Assembly (NCBI GenBank): GCA_001914705.1
Contig: MNDB01000046.1
Location: 1 to 19,180 of the forward strand
Length of the DNA stretch: 19,180 bases
Direction: 5' to 3'
Source: Actinobacteria bacterium 13_2_20CM_68_14
GTDB taxonomy: Bacteria; Actinomycetota; Thermoleophilia; Gaiellales; Gaiellaceae
This document shows, in pieces, positions 1-7,850 of the stretch. A model generated the notes under the pieces. The model had not been told where the DNA came from and did no database searches. It was given only the letters and a program-made list of their open reading frames with translations. How positions within the stretch are numbered: the stretch's first letter is position 1; every line of letters starts with the position of its first letter. Position numbers and translations under genes: made by a program.

Positions 1-37
1 AGCGTTGCGCGGAAGAGAAAACGGAGAGCCTGAGACA

Positions 38-95
38 CAACAGCTCCTCTGTTGGGGACTAACGGCAAAAAGAGCTTATACCCCTTTTGGGGGAG
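38..95 (+). promoter_or_regulatory. Structured leader ahead of the HD-GYP gene
   Basis: Two small inverted repeats are visible upstream of the HD-GYP gene. One is caacag/ctgttg (38-43 with 49-54), with the loop ctcct. The other is cccc-tttt-gggg (81-84 with 89-92). The second arm of the latter lies inside the only purine-rich ribosome-binding-like sequence (gggggag, 89-95), so folding would hide it. The loop ctcct could also pair with gggag, allowing one G-U pair. That the structure matters is inference. I see no match to a known cyclic-di-GMP riboswitch. Confidence 0.25.
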
Positions 96-110
96 TTTTC
101 AAGTGATTCG

Positions 111-1490
111 ATGAGTAGCTTCGCGCAAACACCGAATAACCCCCACCTGCTGGCCGCACGGGACGCGGTGCTTCAAGCGTACGTCGCGAGTCTTGTACTT
201 ACAGCCCTGGCTCTGGCGCTGATCTTGGAGCTCACTCACCCACTCGCCGGAGAGGTTTCGGCCGTCATCGCGCTTATTGCTGTCGCCGCCCTATCTGAAC
301 GAGGCCGGGTACAGCTCAGCGGAACGATGGAGAGCTCGATCGCGCTTCTGCCTGTGATCTTCGCGGCTGTCGTACTAGGCCCTTTGGCTGCTCTCCTGGT
401 CGGCGCGGGATCGCTCCTCGGTGACTTTCGGCCGCCTTACATGAAGCTCGCCGTTTATACATGCACACGAGCGATCACCGGGGCTCTTGCCGGCTTTGCT
501 GCCCTTGGCGCCACAGAAATTTCCGCCGGTAAGTTCGGCCAAATTGCTGCGGCAACTGGTGTTGCAGCGGTTGTCGCCGAAGTCACAGACACGGCGTTTG
601 CAGCGACCACACACCGCCTTCGCGGGAACGGAACCTTGATGAACGCCGTCCGCGTGATCGCGCCGCTCACCCTCGCGGCGCTCCCGATGTACGTACCGGT
701 AGTCGCCATTTTGGCGGCTGCGTACACGCAAGTCTCAGCCTGGACTTTGCCTTTGTTCCTAGTACCGGCGGTCGCGGCTCAACGTCTGTTCGCCATGTAC
801 CGGGAGCAGAGAGAACTGACCGATGAGCTTCGCTTGGCAAATGGTTGCCTCGAACGCGCTGGCCTCTCGTTTGCCTCTGCCCTCGTCGCAGCCCTTGACG
901 CTCGAGACCAATACACGGCAGGACACTCGGCAGCCGTCGCAAGGTACTCGAAGGACATTGCCGCACGGCTCGGATTGTCTGATGAAGAGCAGCAACTCGC
1001 CCACCTCTGCGGCCTCGTACACGACATCGGAAAAGTCGGCCTACCGGTTGGATTGCTCGAGAAGCCTGGCCCCCTCACGCTCGAGGAGCGCCGGCAGATG
1101 GAAGAACACCCAGCGGTCGGGGAACGGATTCTCGCGAATGTCGAGAATTACACCGAAATCGCCCGCATCGTCCGCCACCACCACGAGCGCGTCGATGGCA
1201 ATGGCTACCCGGACAGCCTGGTCGGCGACGGCATCCCACTTATTTCCCGGATCCTCGCCGTTGCGGACGCATACGACGCGATGACGTCTGACCGCCCGTA
1301 CCGCGAAGCAATGCCCTCTCGAGTAGCGCGTCTTAGGATTGCCCAGGCGGTTGATACTCAGTTCGACACTACCGTCGTGGCGGCGTTCGAGGCGATTCTT
1401 GCGAGCGCGTCTGATGATTATCGCCAAGGCAGCAGGACTGCGTGGGGCGTTGAACCTCGCCAACTCCGCGTCGCGTCCGCCTCGGGGTAG
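111..1490 (+). CDS. Membrane-anchored HD-GYP domain protein (probable cyclic-di-GMP phosphodiesterase)
   Basis: The C-terminal half is a full HD-GYP domain, a family that hydrolyses cyclic-di-GMP with a bi- or trinuclear metal centre. Numbered from the ATG at 111, visible metal and signature residues are the His of AGHS (about 272), the HD pair in GLVHDIGK (304-305), EEHPAVGE, the RHHHE run, the GYP of DGNGYP (365-367) and the Asp residues of ADAYDAMTSDRPYR. The N-terminal ~230 residues are hydrophobic with roughly six membrane segments and no recognisable sensor family, so the enzyme domain should face the cytoplasm. No GGDEF or REC domain is present. A TTG at 87 is in frame, but the ATG at 111 is preferred: it follows gggggag, although the spacing of about 15 nt is long. 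The gene is convergent with the MalT-type regulator, 44 nt away. Third codon positions are less GC-rich than in genes after 4.4 kb. The domain call is firm; activity and signal are inferred. Confidence 0.93.
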   Translation: MSSFAQTPNNPHLLAARDAVLQAYVASLVLTALALALILELTHPLAGEVSAVIALIAVAALSERGRVQLSGTMESSIALLPVIFAAVVLGPLAALLVGAGSLLGDFRPPYMKLAVYTCTRAITGALAGFAALGATEISAGKFGQIAAATGVAAVVAEVTDTAFAATTHRLRGNGTLMNAVRVIAPLTLAALPMYVPVVAILAAAYTQVSAWTLPLFLVPAVAAQRLFAMYREQRELTDELRLANGCLERAGLSFASALVAALDARDQYTAGHSAAVARYSKDIAARLGLSDEEQQLAHLCGLVHDIGKVGLPVGLLEKPGPLTLEERRQMEEHPAVGERILANVENYTEIARIVRHHHERVDGNGYPDSLVGDGIPLISRILAVADAYDAMTSDRPYREAMPSRVARLRIAQAVDTQFDTTVVAAFEAILASASDDYRQGSRTAWGVEPRQLRVASASG

Positions 1491-1534
1491 ACGGTCTTAG
1501 GCGTCCCCAGGGCTTAGCGGCTCATCACTTCGAG

Positions 1535-4027
1535 TTATGCACCTGGGGTCGTTGTCTCGGTAGCCACTAGTACGGCAGCCTCAGCGCGATTCCGCACGCC
1601 GAGCTTTTGCAAGATGTGACGAACATGCACCTTGACGGTCACTTCGCTGATGTACAGGGCTCGGGCGATTTCGGCATTTGTACGTCCCTGCGCGAGTAGC
1701 ACGGAGACCTCCCGCTCTCTCGGAGACAGCGAATGAGAGCCTTGTTCGTCGTTGCCACTGACGGTGATCCCCATCGTACGAGCGAGAGGGCGATCGCGCG
1801 CGCGGCTGATTAAGCCGGCAAGATCGTGCTCATTGACCGTTGTTGCAAGATCAAGAAGAAGTGTAGGACGCGCTCGATACGCGAGGACTAGGGCGTCGAA
1901 TTGTCCAATCCTCCAGAGAGATGAGATCACCGCGGGGAGCCTAGGCCTGCAAGATTCGGTCTCCGATGCGATCAGTCCTATTACGAGATTCGCGAGGGTT
2001 CGCATTGCTTGCGCCGTTGTTCCTTTGTGCGCTCTATGCGCTGAGCGCTCGCTCCGCGTGGCTCTGCTTTGCGGCGCATTCTCCATCTCGTCTAGAGCCA
2101 CGAAAGCTTCGTCGACCCGATTGTTCACCAGGTACATTCGGGCTCGCAGAATCCGCACATTTACGGCAAGAAAGTCGTCTGCTCGCTCCAACGCAACGAG
2201 GTTAACCTCGTCCAAAAGACGGCCCGCCTGCAGCGTTTGACGAATGCCCAGGTGCGCTTGTGCACTTACAAGTCCTGCATGCGGAAGGATGAAGTCAAGA
2301 TCGTGATCGCGCGCTTCTCCGAGAACCCGATTAGCAGCCTCCAGTGCTTGGTCATAGCGACCATTGAGCGTCAAGGCGCATGCATACGCGTTCCAGAAAG
2401 ACGATCGAACCATCGGATCGCGGGCCTCGTTCACGAGGTATGACGCAGATCGTGCCTTTTCCAGCGCTTCAGAGATGCGGCCGAGTCGACACGCAAGCGT
2501 CAAGTGGCCCGTGGCCACTCGCATAGCGTCATCTGGGCCATGGCTGTGGAGTCGCTCATACGTTTTGAGAAACGCAACAGCCGATGGGTCCTCAAGGTCG
2601 ATCGCTGTGACAAACGACCACCAAAGAGCTTCCCGCTTGGTTGTTTCTTCTGACGAGCGCGAGCGGACAGATTCGAAGTTGCTGAGTGCTTCATTGTGAC
2701 GCTCGTTAAAGTAGGCAGCCTGACCAGCGCGCAAATTTGCCCGCCCATACATGTGGTCTGATGGCGTGAATTGACTAACGGCCTGGCGAGCCATTGCCTC
2801 CGCTTTTTGGTGCCAACCGTGACGAAACGCGATCTCCGCGTGCGCCAAAGTCAGCACGGGTGACCGCACCTTTCGCTGGCGCGCAAATCCCAACCAGTTC
2901 TCGAGCGTCGTGACTCGTCCAGCATCAAGAACATCCGCCAAGGCGAAATCAACCAGTTCGGGTACGAGTGCCGAAGCGTCCGTTTCGGTGATGACCGTGT
3001 ATGCGTCGTCCCACGCGTGCTTAGCGACGCACGCGTTGAAAATTCTCCGTGTCGCATCGTCGCGAAACGGTCGAGTGGCTTCGTTCAATTTGGAAAGAAG
3101 GAACGCTCGCAGCAAGGGATGCATTTCAAACGCGCCACCTTGACGTACTGAAACAAACCCAAGCCGCGACGCCTCGGCAAGAAGGCGCTCGGAGTCTGCT
3201 CGTCCGAAGACATCCGTTGTGACGTCGCGTGTCAACGATGGAATCGCGGCTAACACAGAAAGATGGCTTCTGGTTTCGCGTCTGGCCTTCTGGTAGAGCT
3301 CTTCGGCAAAGAAGTCGTATAGCGCCTCAGGTACCGCGCCCACCGAGGGTATGGGTGCTTTTGCGAAGGCGGCGAGCCCAATGACCGCTGGCCAACCCTC
3401 GGCGAGCGCAACGAGGCCCCCGACAGACCGACCTGTCGAATGCCCAAGAACTTGATTTGCCTCATCCTCGGTCATCGCGAGCGCGGCCTGTCCGAGCTCG
3501 TAGACCTCGCCGTACAGAAGTCGCCGAGCTGTAACCCAAGAAGGTCGCCTACGACTCGTCAGAAGTATCCGCATTCCCGTATCCGCCTCAAAGTGTTCAA
3601 AAAAGAGACTCGCCACCTCGGAGTCCATTGTCAGATGAAAGTCGTCGATTGCGAGCCAGGTTTCTCGCGGGATAGTCGAAAGCTCCTGCGTGACGACGTC
3701 AGCTAGCTTCTGAACACGTGCCGTCGGGTCCGCGCAACGCTCGACCCACTCCGACACTCGGCGGCTCGCGCGTGGGAGGAGCGGCGCTGCGGCATTTGCG
3801 ATCCCGACCGCGAAAGCAGCCACATCGGATGACGCGGCGCTCGCGGGGTACCAAGCGCACTGTCGCGAAGCTAACCACTCGCGAGCGAGAGTTGTCTTCC
3901 CGTAACCAGCGGGAGCAACAAGCGCGATGACCCGCGCCTGTGTCTGATCGAGCAGCCGCGTAAGTCGGGGGCGCTCGATGATGTGGCGCCGCGCCGCGGG
4001 TTCTGGATTCGCCTGCCCTGCTTCCAT
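1535..4027 (-). CDS. MalT/LAL-type LuxR family transcriptional regulator with N-terminal ATPase
   Basis: This 830-aa protein has the architecture of MalT-like STAND regulators. It has a Walker A motif (APAGYGKTT, residues 38-46), a Walker B-like stretch (WLAIDDFH, 124-131), a sensor-like LLTSRRRP near 155, a long helical middle region of TPR-like repeats (about 340-700), and a C-terminal LuxR/GerE helix-turn-helix starting at LSPRERE (about 767) with NAEIARALYISEVTVKVHV. Such proteins bind ATP and an inducer through the middle region, then oligomerise and activate promoters. The ligand cannot be read from the sequence. The ATG at 4027 has no clear ribosome-binding site, but the conserved ATPase begins about 20 residues in, so the start cannot lie much further downstream. 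A strong hairpin lies about 80 nt upstream, so it is probably transcribed separately from the small LuxR gene. Codon use is less GC-biased than in later genes. Confidence 0.93.
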   Translation of the reverse strand: MEAGQANPEPAARRHIIERPRLTRLLDQTQARVIALVAPAGYGKTTLAREWLASRQCAWYPASAASSDVAAFAVGIANAAAPLLPRASRRVSEWVERCADPTARVQKLADVVTQELSTIPRETWLAIDDFHLTMDSEVASLFFEHFEADTGMRILLTSRRRPSWVTARRLLYGEVYELGQAALAMTEDEANQVLGHSTGRSVGGLVALAEGWPAVIGLAAFAKAPIPSVGAVPEALYDFFAEELYQKARRETRSHLSVLAAIPSLTRDVTTDVFGRADSERLLAEASRLGFVSVRQGGAFEMHPLLRAFLLSKLNEATRPFRDDATRRIFNACVAKHAWDDAYTVITETDASALVPELVDFALADVLDAGRVTTLENWLGFARQRKVRSPVLTLAHAEIAFRHGWHQKAEAMARQAVSQFTPSDHMYGRANLRAGQAAYFNERHNEALSNFESVRSRSSEETTKREALWWSFVTAIDLEDPSAVAFLKTYERLHSHGPDDAMRVATGHLTLACRLGRISEALEKARSASYLVNEARDPMVRSSFWNAYACALTLNGRYDQALEAANRVLGEARDHDLDFILPHAGLVSAQAHLGIRQTLQAGRLLDEVNLVALERADDFLAVNVRILRARMYLVNNRVDEAFVALDEMENAPQSRATRSERSAHRAHKGTTAQAMRTLANLVIGLIASETESCRPRLPAVISSLWRIGQFDALVLAYRARPTLLLDLATTVNEHDLAGLISRARDRPLARTMGITVSGNDEQGSHSLSPREREVSVLLAQGRTNAEIARALYISEVTVKVHVRHILQKLGVRNRAEAAVLVATETTTPGA

Positions 4028-4107
4028 GTTTGCCAGCTGGGGCTGCTTCGCCCCGCCGACAGGTTAATGCGCTCGGCAACGATTTACGACCGTCGGATTG
4101 AGACAAG

Positions 4108-4141
4108 CCGCACCCGCGACCGCGAACGGCCACGGGTGCGG
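4108..4141 (-). terminator. Strong hairpin, probable terminator of the small LuxR gene
   Basis: Read on the minus strand just after the stop codon of the 88-aa LuxR gene, this is a 15-bp stem (ccgcacccg pairing with cgggtgcgg, then three pairs that include G-U, then ccg/cgg) closed by a ttcg tetraloop. No T-run follows, so it would be a non-canonical or processing hairpin, as is common in high-GC genomes. On the plus strand the two G-U pairs become C-A mismatches, so it fits minus-strand RNA better. Confidence 0.55.
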
Positions 4142-4146
4142 TGCCG

Positions 4147-4413
4147 TCAGTCCCCCGCTTCCGGAACGCCCGGGAGCGAGGCCTTTGAGAGCGGATCGTC
4201 CCCGGTCAGTTCTCGGTACGCGCGCGGGATTTGCCTCCGCCGCGCGACGCCGAGCTTCTGCCTGAGGACATCGCAGTGCGCCTTCGCCGTCCTTGGCGAG
4301 ATGCCAAGCCGCTCTCCAACCTCTTCGTTGGAGCAACCGTCCGCGATCAACTCGACGACCTGCTTCTGTCGCGGAGTCAAAACGGGCGGGCTCGCTTGCA
4401 GCATCGTTGACAT
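4147..4413 (-). CDS. Small stand-alone LuxR-type HTH protein
   Basis: This 88-aa protein consists almost entirely of a LuxR/GerE helix-turn-helix. LTPRQKQVVELIADGCSNEEV opens the domain, and GERLGISPRTAKAHCDVLRQKLGV carries the turn and recognition helix (residues about 13-57). No receiver, autoinducer-binding or ATPase domain is attached, so it resembles the free-standing GerE-like or LuxR-solo regulators. The C-terminal ~30 residues are short and unremarkable. ATG at 4413 is taken as the start; a second in-frame ATG is at 4404, and neither has a clear ribosome-binding site. It lies 61 nt downstream of the adenosine-deaminase-like gene on the same strand and could share its transcript. It is followed at once by the hairpin at 4108-4141. 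DNA binding is a firm prediction; targets are unknown. Confidence 0.85.
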   Translation of the reverse strand: MSTMLQASPPVLTPRQKQVVELIADGCSNEEVGERLGISPRTAKAHCDVLRQKLGVARRRQIPRAYRELTGDDPLSKASLPGVPEAGD

Positions 4414-4474
4414 GGTCTCGACGGTAACAACGAAGTCCTCGTTTGGCTATTGACCGATAGGCGTATTTCGCGCC

Positions 4475-5485
4475 TTACGCCGCCGGCAGTACCGGCTCTC
4501 TCCGCACGAACGAGGCCGCGTGTCCGCGCTCGTTCGCGATCGGGAGCTGCTCGCGCTCGAGCGCGCCGATTCGCACCAGCAGCTCGAACTCGTCGCGCAG
4601 GTGCGTCCGCATCATCTCGGGGCCGTCCGTCGCGATCGTGAACAGAACCCCGTTGTCGGTGAAGGCGCGGAAGGTCTCGCGCACGGCCTCTTCCGACTCC
4701 AGCGCCTTCGTCAGCAGGTTCGAGGTCGGGCAGATCTCGAGAACGATCTCGGTCGCGCGCAGCGTCTCCATCAGCTCCGGGTCGCGGGCGGCGAGGATCC
4801 CGTGGCCGATTCGGTCGGGGCGCAGCGTCTCGATCACCTCGGCGATCTCCTCGATGCCGGCATCGCCGCCCTCCTCGCCGACGTGGATCGTGATGCCGAG
4901 CCCCGCCTCGCGCGCCTCTTCGACGAGCGGCTGCAGCTCGCGGTAGGCATAGCGTTCGCCGTGCGGGCGGGGGCCGGCGACGTCGATCCCGCAGATCCCT
5001 CGTGGCGCCCAGCGGATCGCCTTGTCGACGATGACGGCGTTCATCTCCTGGCTGAAGGTGCGGTCCATCATCAGGATCAGGCCGGCGTTGACCTGCGGGT
5101 ACTCGAGGCTGGCGAGGTCGAGCCCGCGGATCGCGGCGAGGATGATGTGATCTAGATCGCGTTCGCCGCCGCGGTTTCGCTTCATCGGGTTGAAGCGCAG
5201 TTCGAGCGTCGTGATCCCTTGCGAGCGGTAGGCGCCGCCGATCGCGGCGTGCACCGAGCGCTCGACCGCGATCGGGCTCGACTGGATCAGCTCCGTCCAG
5301 TGGTAAATCGCGTCGAGCGCGTTTAGGTCTGCGACCCCGCGCGGGTCGGCGATGGTCACCAGGCGGTCGAACTCCCAGTAGTCCTTGACCGGTAGAGCGA
5401 TGCCCTGCTCGTGCGCGAGGCTCCAGAGAATGTCCGAGGAGACCGAGCCGCCGAGATGCGTGTGCAGCTCGGCGAGGCCCTCCAT
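4475..5485 (-). CDS. Adenosine-deaminase-like amidohydrolase with altered TDDP motif
   Basis: This 336-aa protein is of normal length for the adenosine/adenine deaminase family, zinc enzymes that hydrolyse the 6-amino group of purines. Visible family residues are HTH (8-10, the HxH zinc pair), HVGE (201-204, zinc His and catalytic Glu), RIGHG (225-229), CPTSN (252-256) and the zinc Asp in ATDGP (D287). The family motif is normally TDDP, where the second Asp contacts the substrate; here that residue is Gly288. This suggests a changed substrate, for example another aminated purine or nucleoside, rather than loss of activity, since all zinc ligands remain. The ATG at 5485 puts the HxH near the N-terminus as expected. 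It lies between the coiled-coil protein (87 nt) and the small LuxR gene (61 nt). Family is certain; substrate is not. Confidence 0.88.
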   Translation of the reverse strand: MEGLAELHTHLGGSVSSDILWSLAHEQGIALPVKDYWEFDRLVTIADPRGVADLNALDAIYHWTELIQSSPIAVERSVHAAIGGAYRSQGITTLELRFNPMKRNRGGERDLDHIILAAIRGLDLASLEYPQVNAGLILMMDRTFSQEMNAVIVDKAIRWAPRGICGIDVAGPRPHGERYAYRELQPLVEEAREAGLGITIHVGEEGGDAGIEEIAEVIETLRPDRIGHGILAARDPELMETLRATEIVLEICPTSNLLTKALESEEAVRETFRAFTDNGVLFTIATDGPEMMRTHLRDEFELLVRIGALEREQLPIANERGHAASFVRREPVLPAA

Positions 5486-5572
5486 AGACGAAGCCTAGCG
5501 GCGCTCTGCTCGCTCCTTCAGGGCGGCGTTCATCCGGCGAAGATCGGCCGATTATCTCAATCGGGCGCGGCC

Positions 5573-5881
5573 TTAGCGGGCCGCTATGTCTTGGCGATCG
5601 CCTTCGCGATCGGAGTCGTCGTCGACGTCAGGATCGACTTCGCGGGCGCGGGCCGCATGCTCTTCGGCGGCCTGGCGCTCGCGCTTTGCCCGTTCCGCTT
5701 GTTCCTCTGCGGCGAGCTCGGCCTGCTTCGCGCTCCGGGCTCGGGTCTGGGCTTGCTCGCGCAGTCCTGCAGCCTTCTCGCGGCGCTTCTCCAGCCTGCG
5801 CTGGCGTCCGACTACAGCGAAGACGAGGGCAAGCAGCACGACAGCTGCCACGACGATCACGATGATCCAGGTTGTGCTCAT
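5573..5881 (-). CDS. Small one-TM protein with Ala/Glu/Arg-rich coiled coil
   Basis: No family is recognised. Starting from the ATG at 5881 the protein has 102 residues: a hydrophobic segment (WIIVIVVAAVVLLALVFAVV, about 5-24) followed by a basic RQRRLEKRRE stretch that predicts the C-terminal part stays in the cytoplasm. Next comes a charged helix rich in Ala, Glu, Arg and Gln with heptad-like spacing (about 28-80), and an acidic tail (DPDVDDDSDRE). A start 11 codons earlier at 5914 is possible, but ATG 5881 sits at the usual distance after ggtagg and directly before the membrane segment. It follows the YkuD gene by 39 nt on the same strand. Role unknown; scaffold or envelope-associated functions are only guesses. 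Confidence 0.7.
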   Translation of the reverse strand: MSTTWIIVIVVAAVVLLALVFAVVGRQRRLEKRREKAAGLREQAQTRARSAKQAELAAEEQAERAKRERQAAEEHAARAREVDPDVDDDSDREGDRQDIAAR

Positions 5882-5920
5882 GGACGCTTGCCTACCGCGT
5901 CCAAGCGGGGTCAAACCCTC

Positions 5921-6733
5921 CTACCCGTGAATAACGATCTGCGTGCCCAACCGCACGACGCGCATCAGGTAGCGCAGGTCGGCGGTCGAGGCGTGCAGGC
6001 AGCCGGCGCTGACCGCTCCGTAGGCGCCGCCGTGGATCGCCAGGCGGGCGCCGCCGGTCCAGCCGGGCGGCGGGTGCGGCTGGTTGCCCGAGAGGGCGAG
6101 CAGGCAGCAGCCGTAGTAGGGGCCGAGGGCAGAGCCGGGCATCTTGTCGGTGATCGAGAACCGCCCGCTCGGCGTGGTCGTCCCAGGACGGCCGATGCCG
6201 ACGCGGATCCGGCGGACGACGCGACCGTGGGACCAGACGCGAAGCATCTGCCGCGAGAGGTCGGCTTCGAGCTCCAGGCGGACCCGTCCGAACGCGAGCG
6301 CGCCGGGCTCCGCCTTCACCCAGCCGAGACGCCCATTCGGCATCGCCGCCGTCAAGACGCCGAGCCAGTCGCCCCTCGTGCGGACGACCGGCAGCTTCAG
6401 CGGCCCGCCGTAAACCGTGCGGGAGCTGAGCACCCCGACGGGGTTCCCGTTCGGGCGAGAGTAGAGCGCCAGCCTCGAACCCGGATTGACCGCAGCGACG
6501 ACCGCTCCGCCGGAGTCGACCGGGGGCGAGGCGTGTCGCTGCGGTGACGAAGGCACCGTCGGCGACGCGAGGTGGACGAGCAGGGCGGTGAGCGCGAAGA
6601 GGGAAGCCACGACGAGGAAATCGGCAAGGGCGACCCCCCGTTTTGATGACTCGTTCGAGGGTCGCTCGATCGAGTTAGGGCCTCTTTGGAAAAAAAACTT
6701 GCGCGGCTGGTGGAGGCGGTGAGGGTGATCCAC
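5921..6733 (-). CDS. L,D-transpeptidase-like YkuD domain protein
   Basis: This 270-aa protein has a cytoplasmic N-terminus, one membrane segment (about 36-57, ADFLVVASLFALTALLVHLA), a linker, an SH3-like stretch (about 80-140, with GDWLGV and GWV) and a YkuD catalytic domain (about 150-270). YkuD enzymes cross-link peptidoglycan by 3-3 linkages outside the membrane. The catalytic region contains TTPSGRFSITDK, IHGG (H234) and SAGCLH with the likely nucleophile C245. The usual signature is SHGC-x-R/N, so the His before Gly-Cys is Ala here, and the residue two after Cys is His rather than Arg or Asn. The start is GTG at 6733, 7 nt after the M28 stop, implying co-transcription. No other in-frame start occurs before residue ~41. 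The N-terminal codons include a run of eight T (A on plus strand, 6690-6697). Fold is clear; activity is likely but the motif is atypical. Confidence 0.87.
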   Translation of the reverse strand: MDHPHRLHQPRKFFFQRGPNSIERPSNESSKRGVALADFLVVASLFALTALLVHLASPTVPSSPQRHASPPVDSGGAVVAAVNPGSRLALYSRPNGNPVGVLSSRTVYGGPLKLPVVRTRGDWLGVLTAAMPNGRLGWVKAEPGALAFGRVRLELEADLSRQMLRVWSHGRVVRRIRVGIGRPGTTTPSGRFSITDKMPGSALGPYYGCCLLALSGNQPHPPPGWTGGARLAIHGGAYGAVSAGCLHASTADLRYLMRVVRLGTQIVIHG

Positions 6734-6740
6734 GACGCGG

Positions 6741-7850
6741 CTACCCGCGCTGAACGGGTTGCTCGAGCAGGCTCTCGATCAGCAGGGTCGCCACCTCGAC
6801 CGAGTCCGCGAGGCGCTGCTCGTCGACCAGTTCGAGCCGCTCGGTCGGCAGGTGGTATTCGTCGTAGCCGAAGTGCGAGACCGTGGCGGCCGGGATCCCC
6901 TTCTCATGGAAGGGAAAGGCGTCGACCCCAGGCCCGGCCGGGCCGATGTTCAGGTCGTAGCGCTCGCCGAGGCCGAGCTCGCCGGCGAACCCCTGGAGCC
7001 GGTCGGCGAGCGCCTTCGGCGAAGCCATCAGCTCGAGCCGGTCGCCGTGGGCGATGCAGTCGAGGTTGACACAGGCCTTGATTCGCCCGAGCTCCCCGGT
7101 GACCTCCGAGTCGAAGATCCACGAACGCGAGCCGATGCAGCCGATCTCCTCCGCGGCAAAGGCGATGAAGATCAGCGAGCGCATGTGTCCATGGCCGGCG
7201 AGGTTCTCGGCGATTCGGCGCACGCCCTCGACGCCGGTTGCATTGTCGATGACGCCCGGGCCCCGCCAGACGGAGTCGTAGTGGGCCGAGACGACGATCG
7301 CCTCCTCGCTCTGACCGCGCAGCTCGGCGACGACGTTGCGTTCCGTCAGGCCGGGCACGAACCGCCCACCCACGCGCACGCGTGCGAGAACGCCTTCTCG
7401 CTCGCGCAGCCGGGCCGCGTCCTCGCCGGAGATGAAGACCGCAGGCCCGACCGCAATCTGGCGCGCGCCGGTCAGGAACGGGATCGCGGGGCCGCCGAAG
7501 GGGGTCATCAGCAGCCGCGCGAGCTCACGGCCGTCCTCGTCCTCGACCGCGAAGACGTCCGCCTCGGGGAAGAACCCGCCGATCGAGTGCGTGCCCAGCC
7601 GGCGCACTCGGCCCTCGACGGTGCCGTCGGTCGGGTTCGAGTAGATGCAGGGGCCGGCGTCCCAGCGCTCGCCTTCGACTTCGAGCTCCGGCTCGTCTGC
7701 TTCGTAGCCGAGCATGCCGAACTCATGGAATCCGGGCTCGAGCCCGGCATCGCCGAAGGCGTCGGCCACGGCCTGGGCGGCCCGGTCCGCGGCCGGCGTT
7801 CCGGCCTGGCGGACGCCGATCTCGAGCCCGAGCGTCTCGACGAGGTTCAC
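6741..7850 (-). CDS. M28 family zinc metallopeptidase, cytosolic
   Basis: This is an M28-type aminopeptidase/carboxypeptidase-like enzyme. Two zinc ions are bound by His and Asp of SAHYDS, the bridging Asp of GVIDNATG, the EE pair of FAAEEIGCIGS (catalytic Glu plus ligand), the Asp of NLDCI and the His of EYHLPTE; all are present. A region between the N-terminal helix and the catalytic core resembles the PA insertion common in the family. There is no signal peptide or membrane segment, so it should act in the cytoplasm, possibly on peptides brought in by the adjacent divergent ABC importer. GTG at 7850 (369 aa) is chosen because the conserved sequence begins there. An ATG at 7937 would add 29 unconvincing residues, has no ribosome-binding site and would leave only 24 nt for divergent promoters. 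It is followed 7 nt later by the YkuD gene. Confidence 0.9.
   Translation of the reverse strand: MNLVETLGLEIGVRQAGTPAADRAAQAVADAFGDAGLEPGFHEFGMLGYEADEPELEVEGERWDAGPCIYSNPTDGTVEGRVRRLGTHSIGGFFPEADVFAVEDEDGRELARLLMTPFGGPAIPFLTGARQIAVGPAVFISGEDAARLREREGVLARVRVGGRFVPGLTERNVVAELRGQSEEAIVVSAHYDSVWRGPGVIDNATGVEGVRRIAENLAGHGHMRSLIFIAFAAEEIGCIGSRSWIFDSEVTGELGRIKACVNLDCIAHGDRLELMASPKALADRLQGFAGELGLGERYDLNIGPAGPGVDAFPFHEKGIPAATVSHFGYDEYHLPTERLELVDEQRLADSVEVATLLIESLLEQPVQRG

Noticed and set aside
1..86. Cyclic-di-GMP riboswitch ahead of the HD-GYP gene
   Set aside because: I could not match the conserved core of known classes; only short hairpins are visible.
1505..1548. Bidirectional terminator between the convergent HD-GYP and MalT-type genes (ccccagg with cctgggg)
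   Set aside because: The 7-bp stem has a loop of 30 nt, one arm lies in coding sequence and no T-run follows; evidence is too weak.
4414..4474. Terminator of the deaminase gene (aggcg with cgcct near 4457)
   Set aside because: A 5-bp stem without a T-run is expected by chance in GC-rich DNA.
5411..6547. A 378-codon plus-strand frame across the coiled-coil and YkuD genes
   Set aside because: It crosses two well-supported genes on the other strand, and its protein is low-complexity Arg/Ala-rich.
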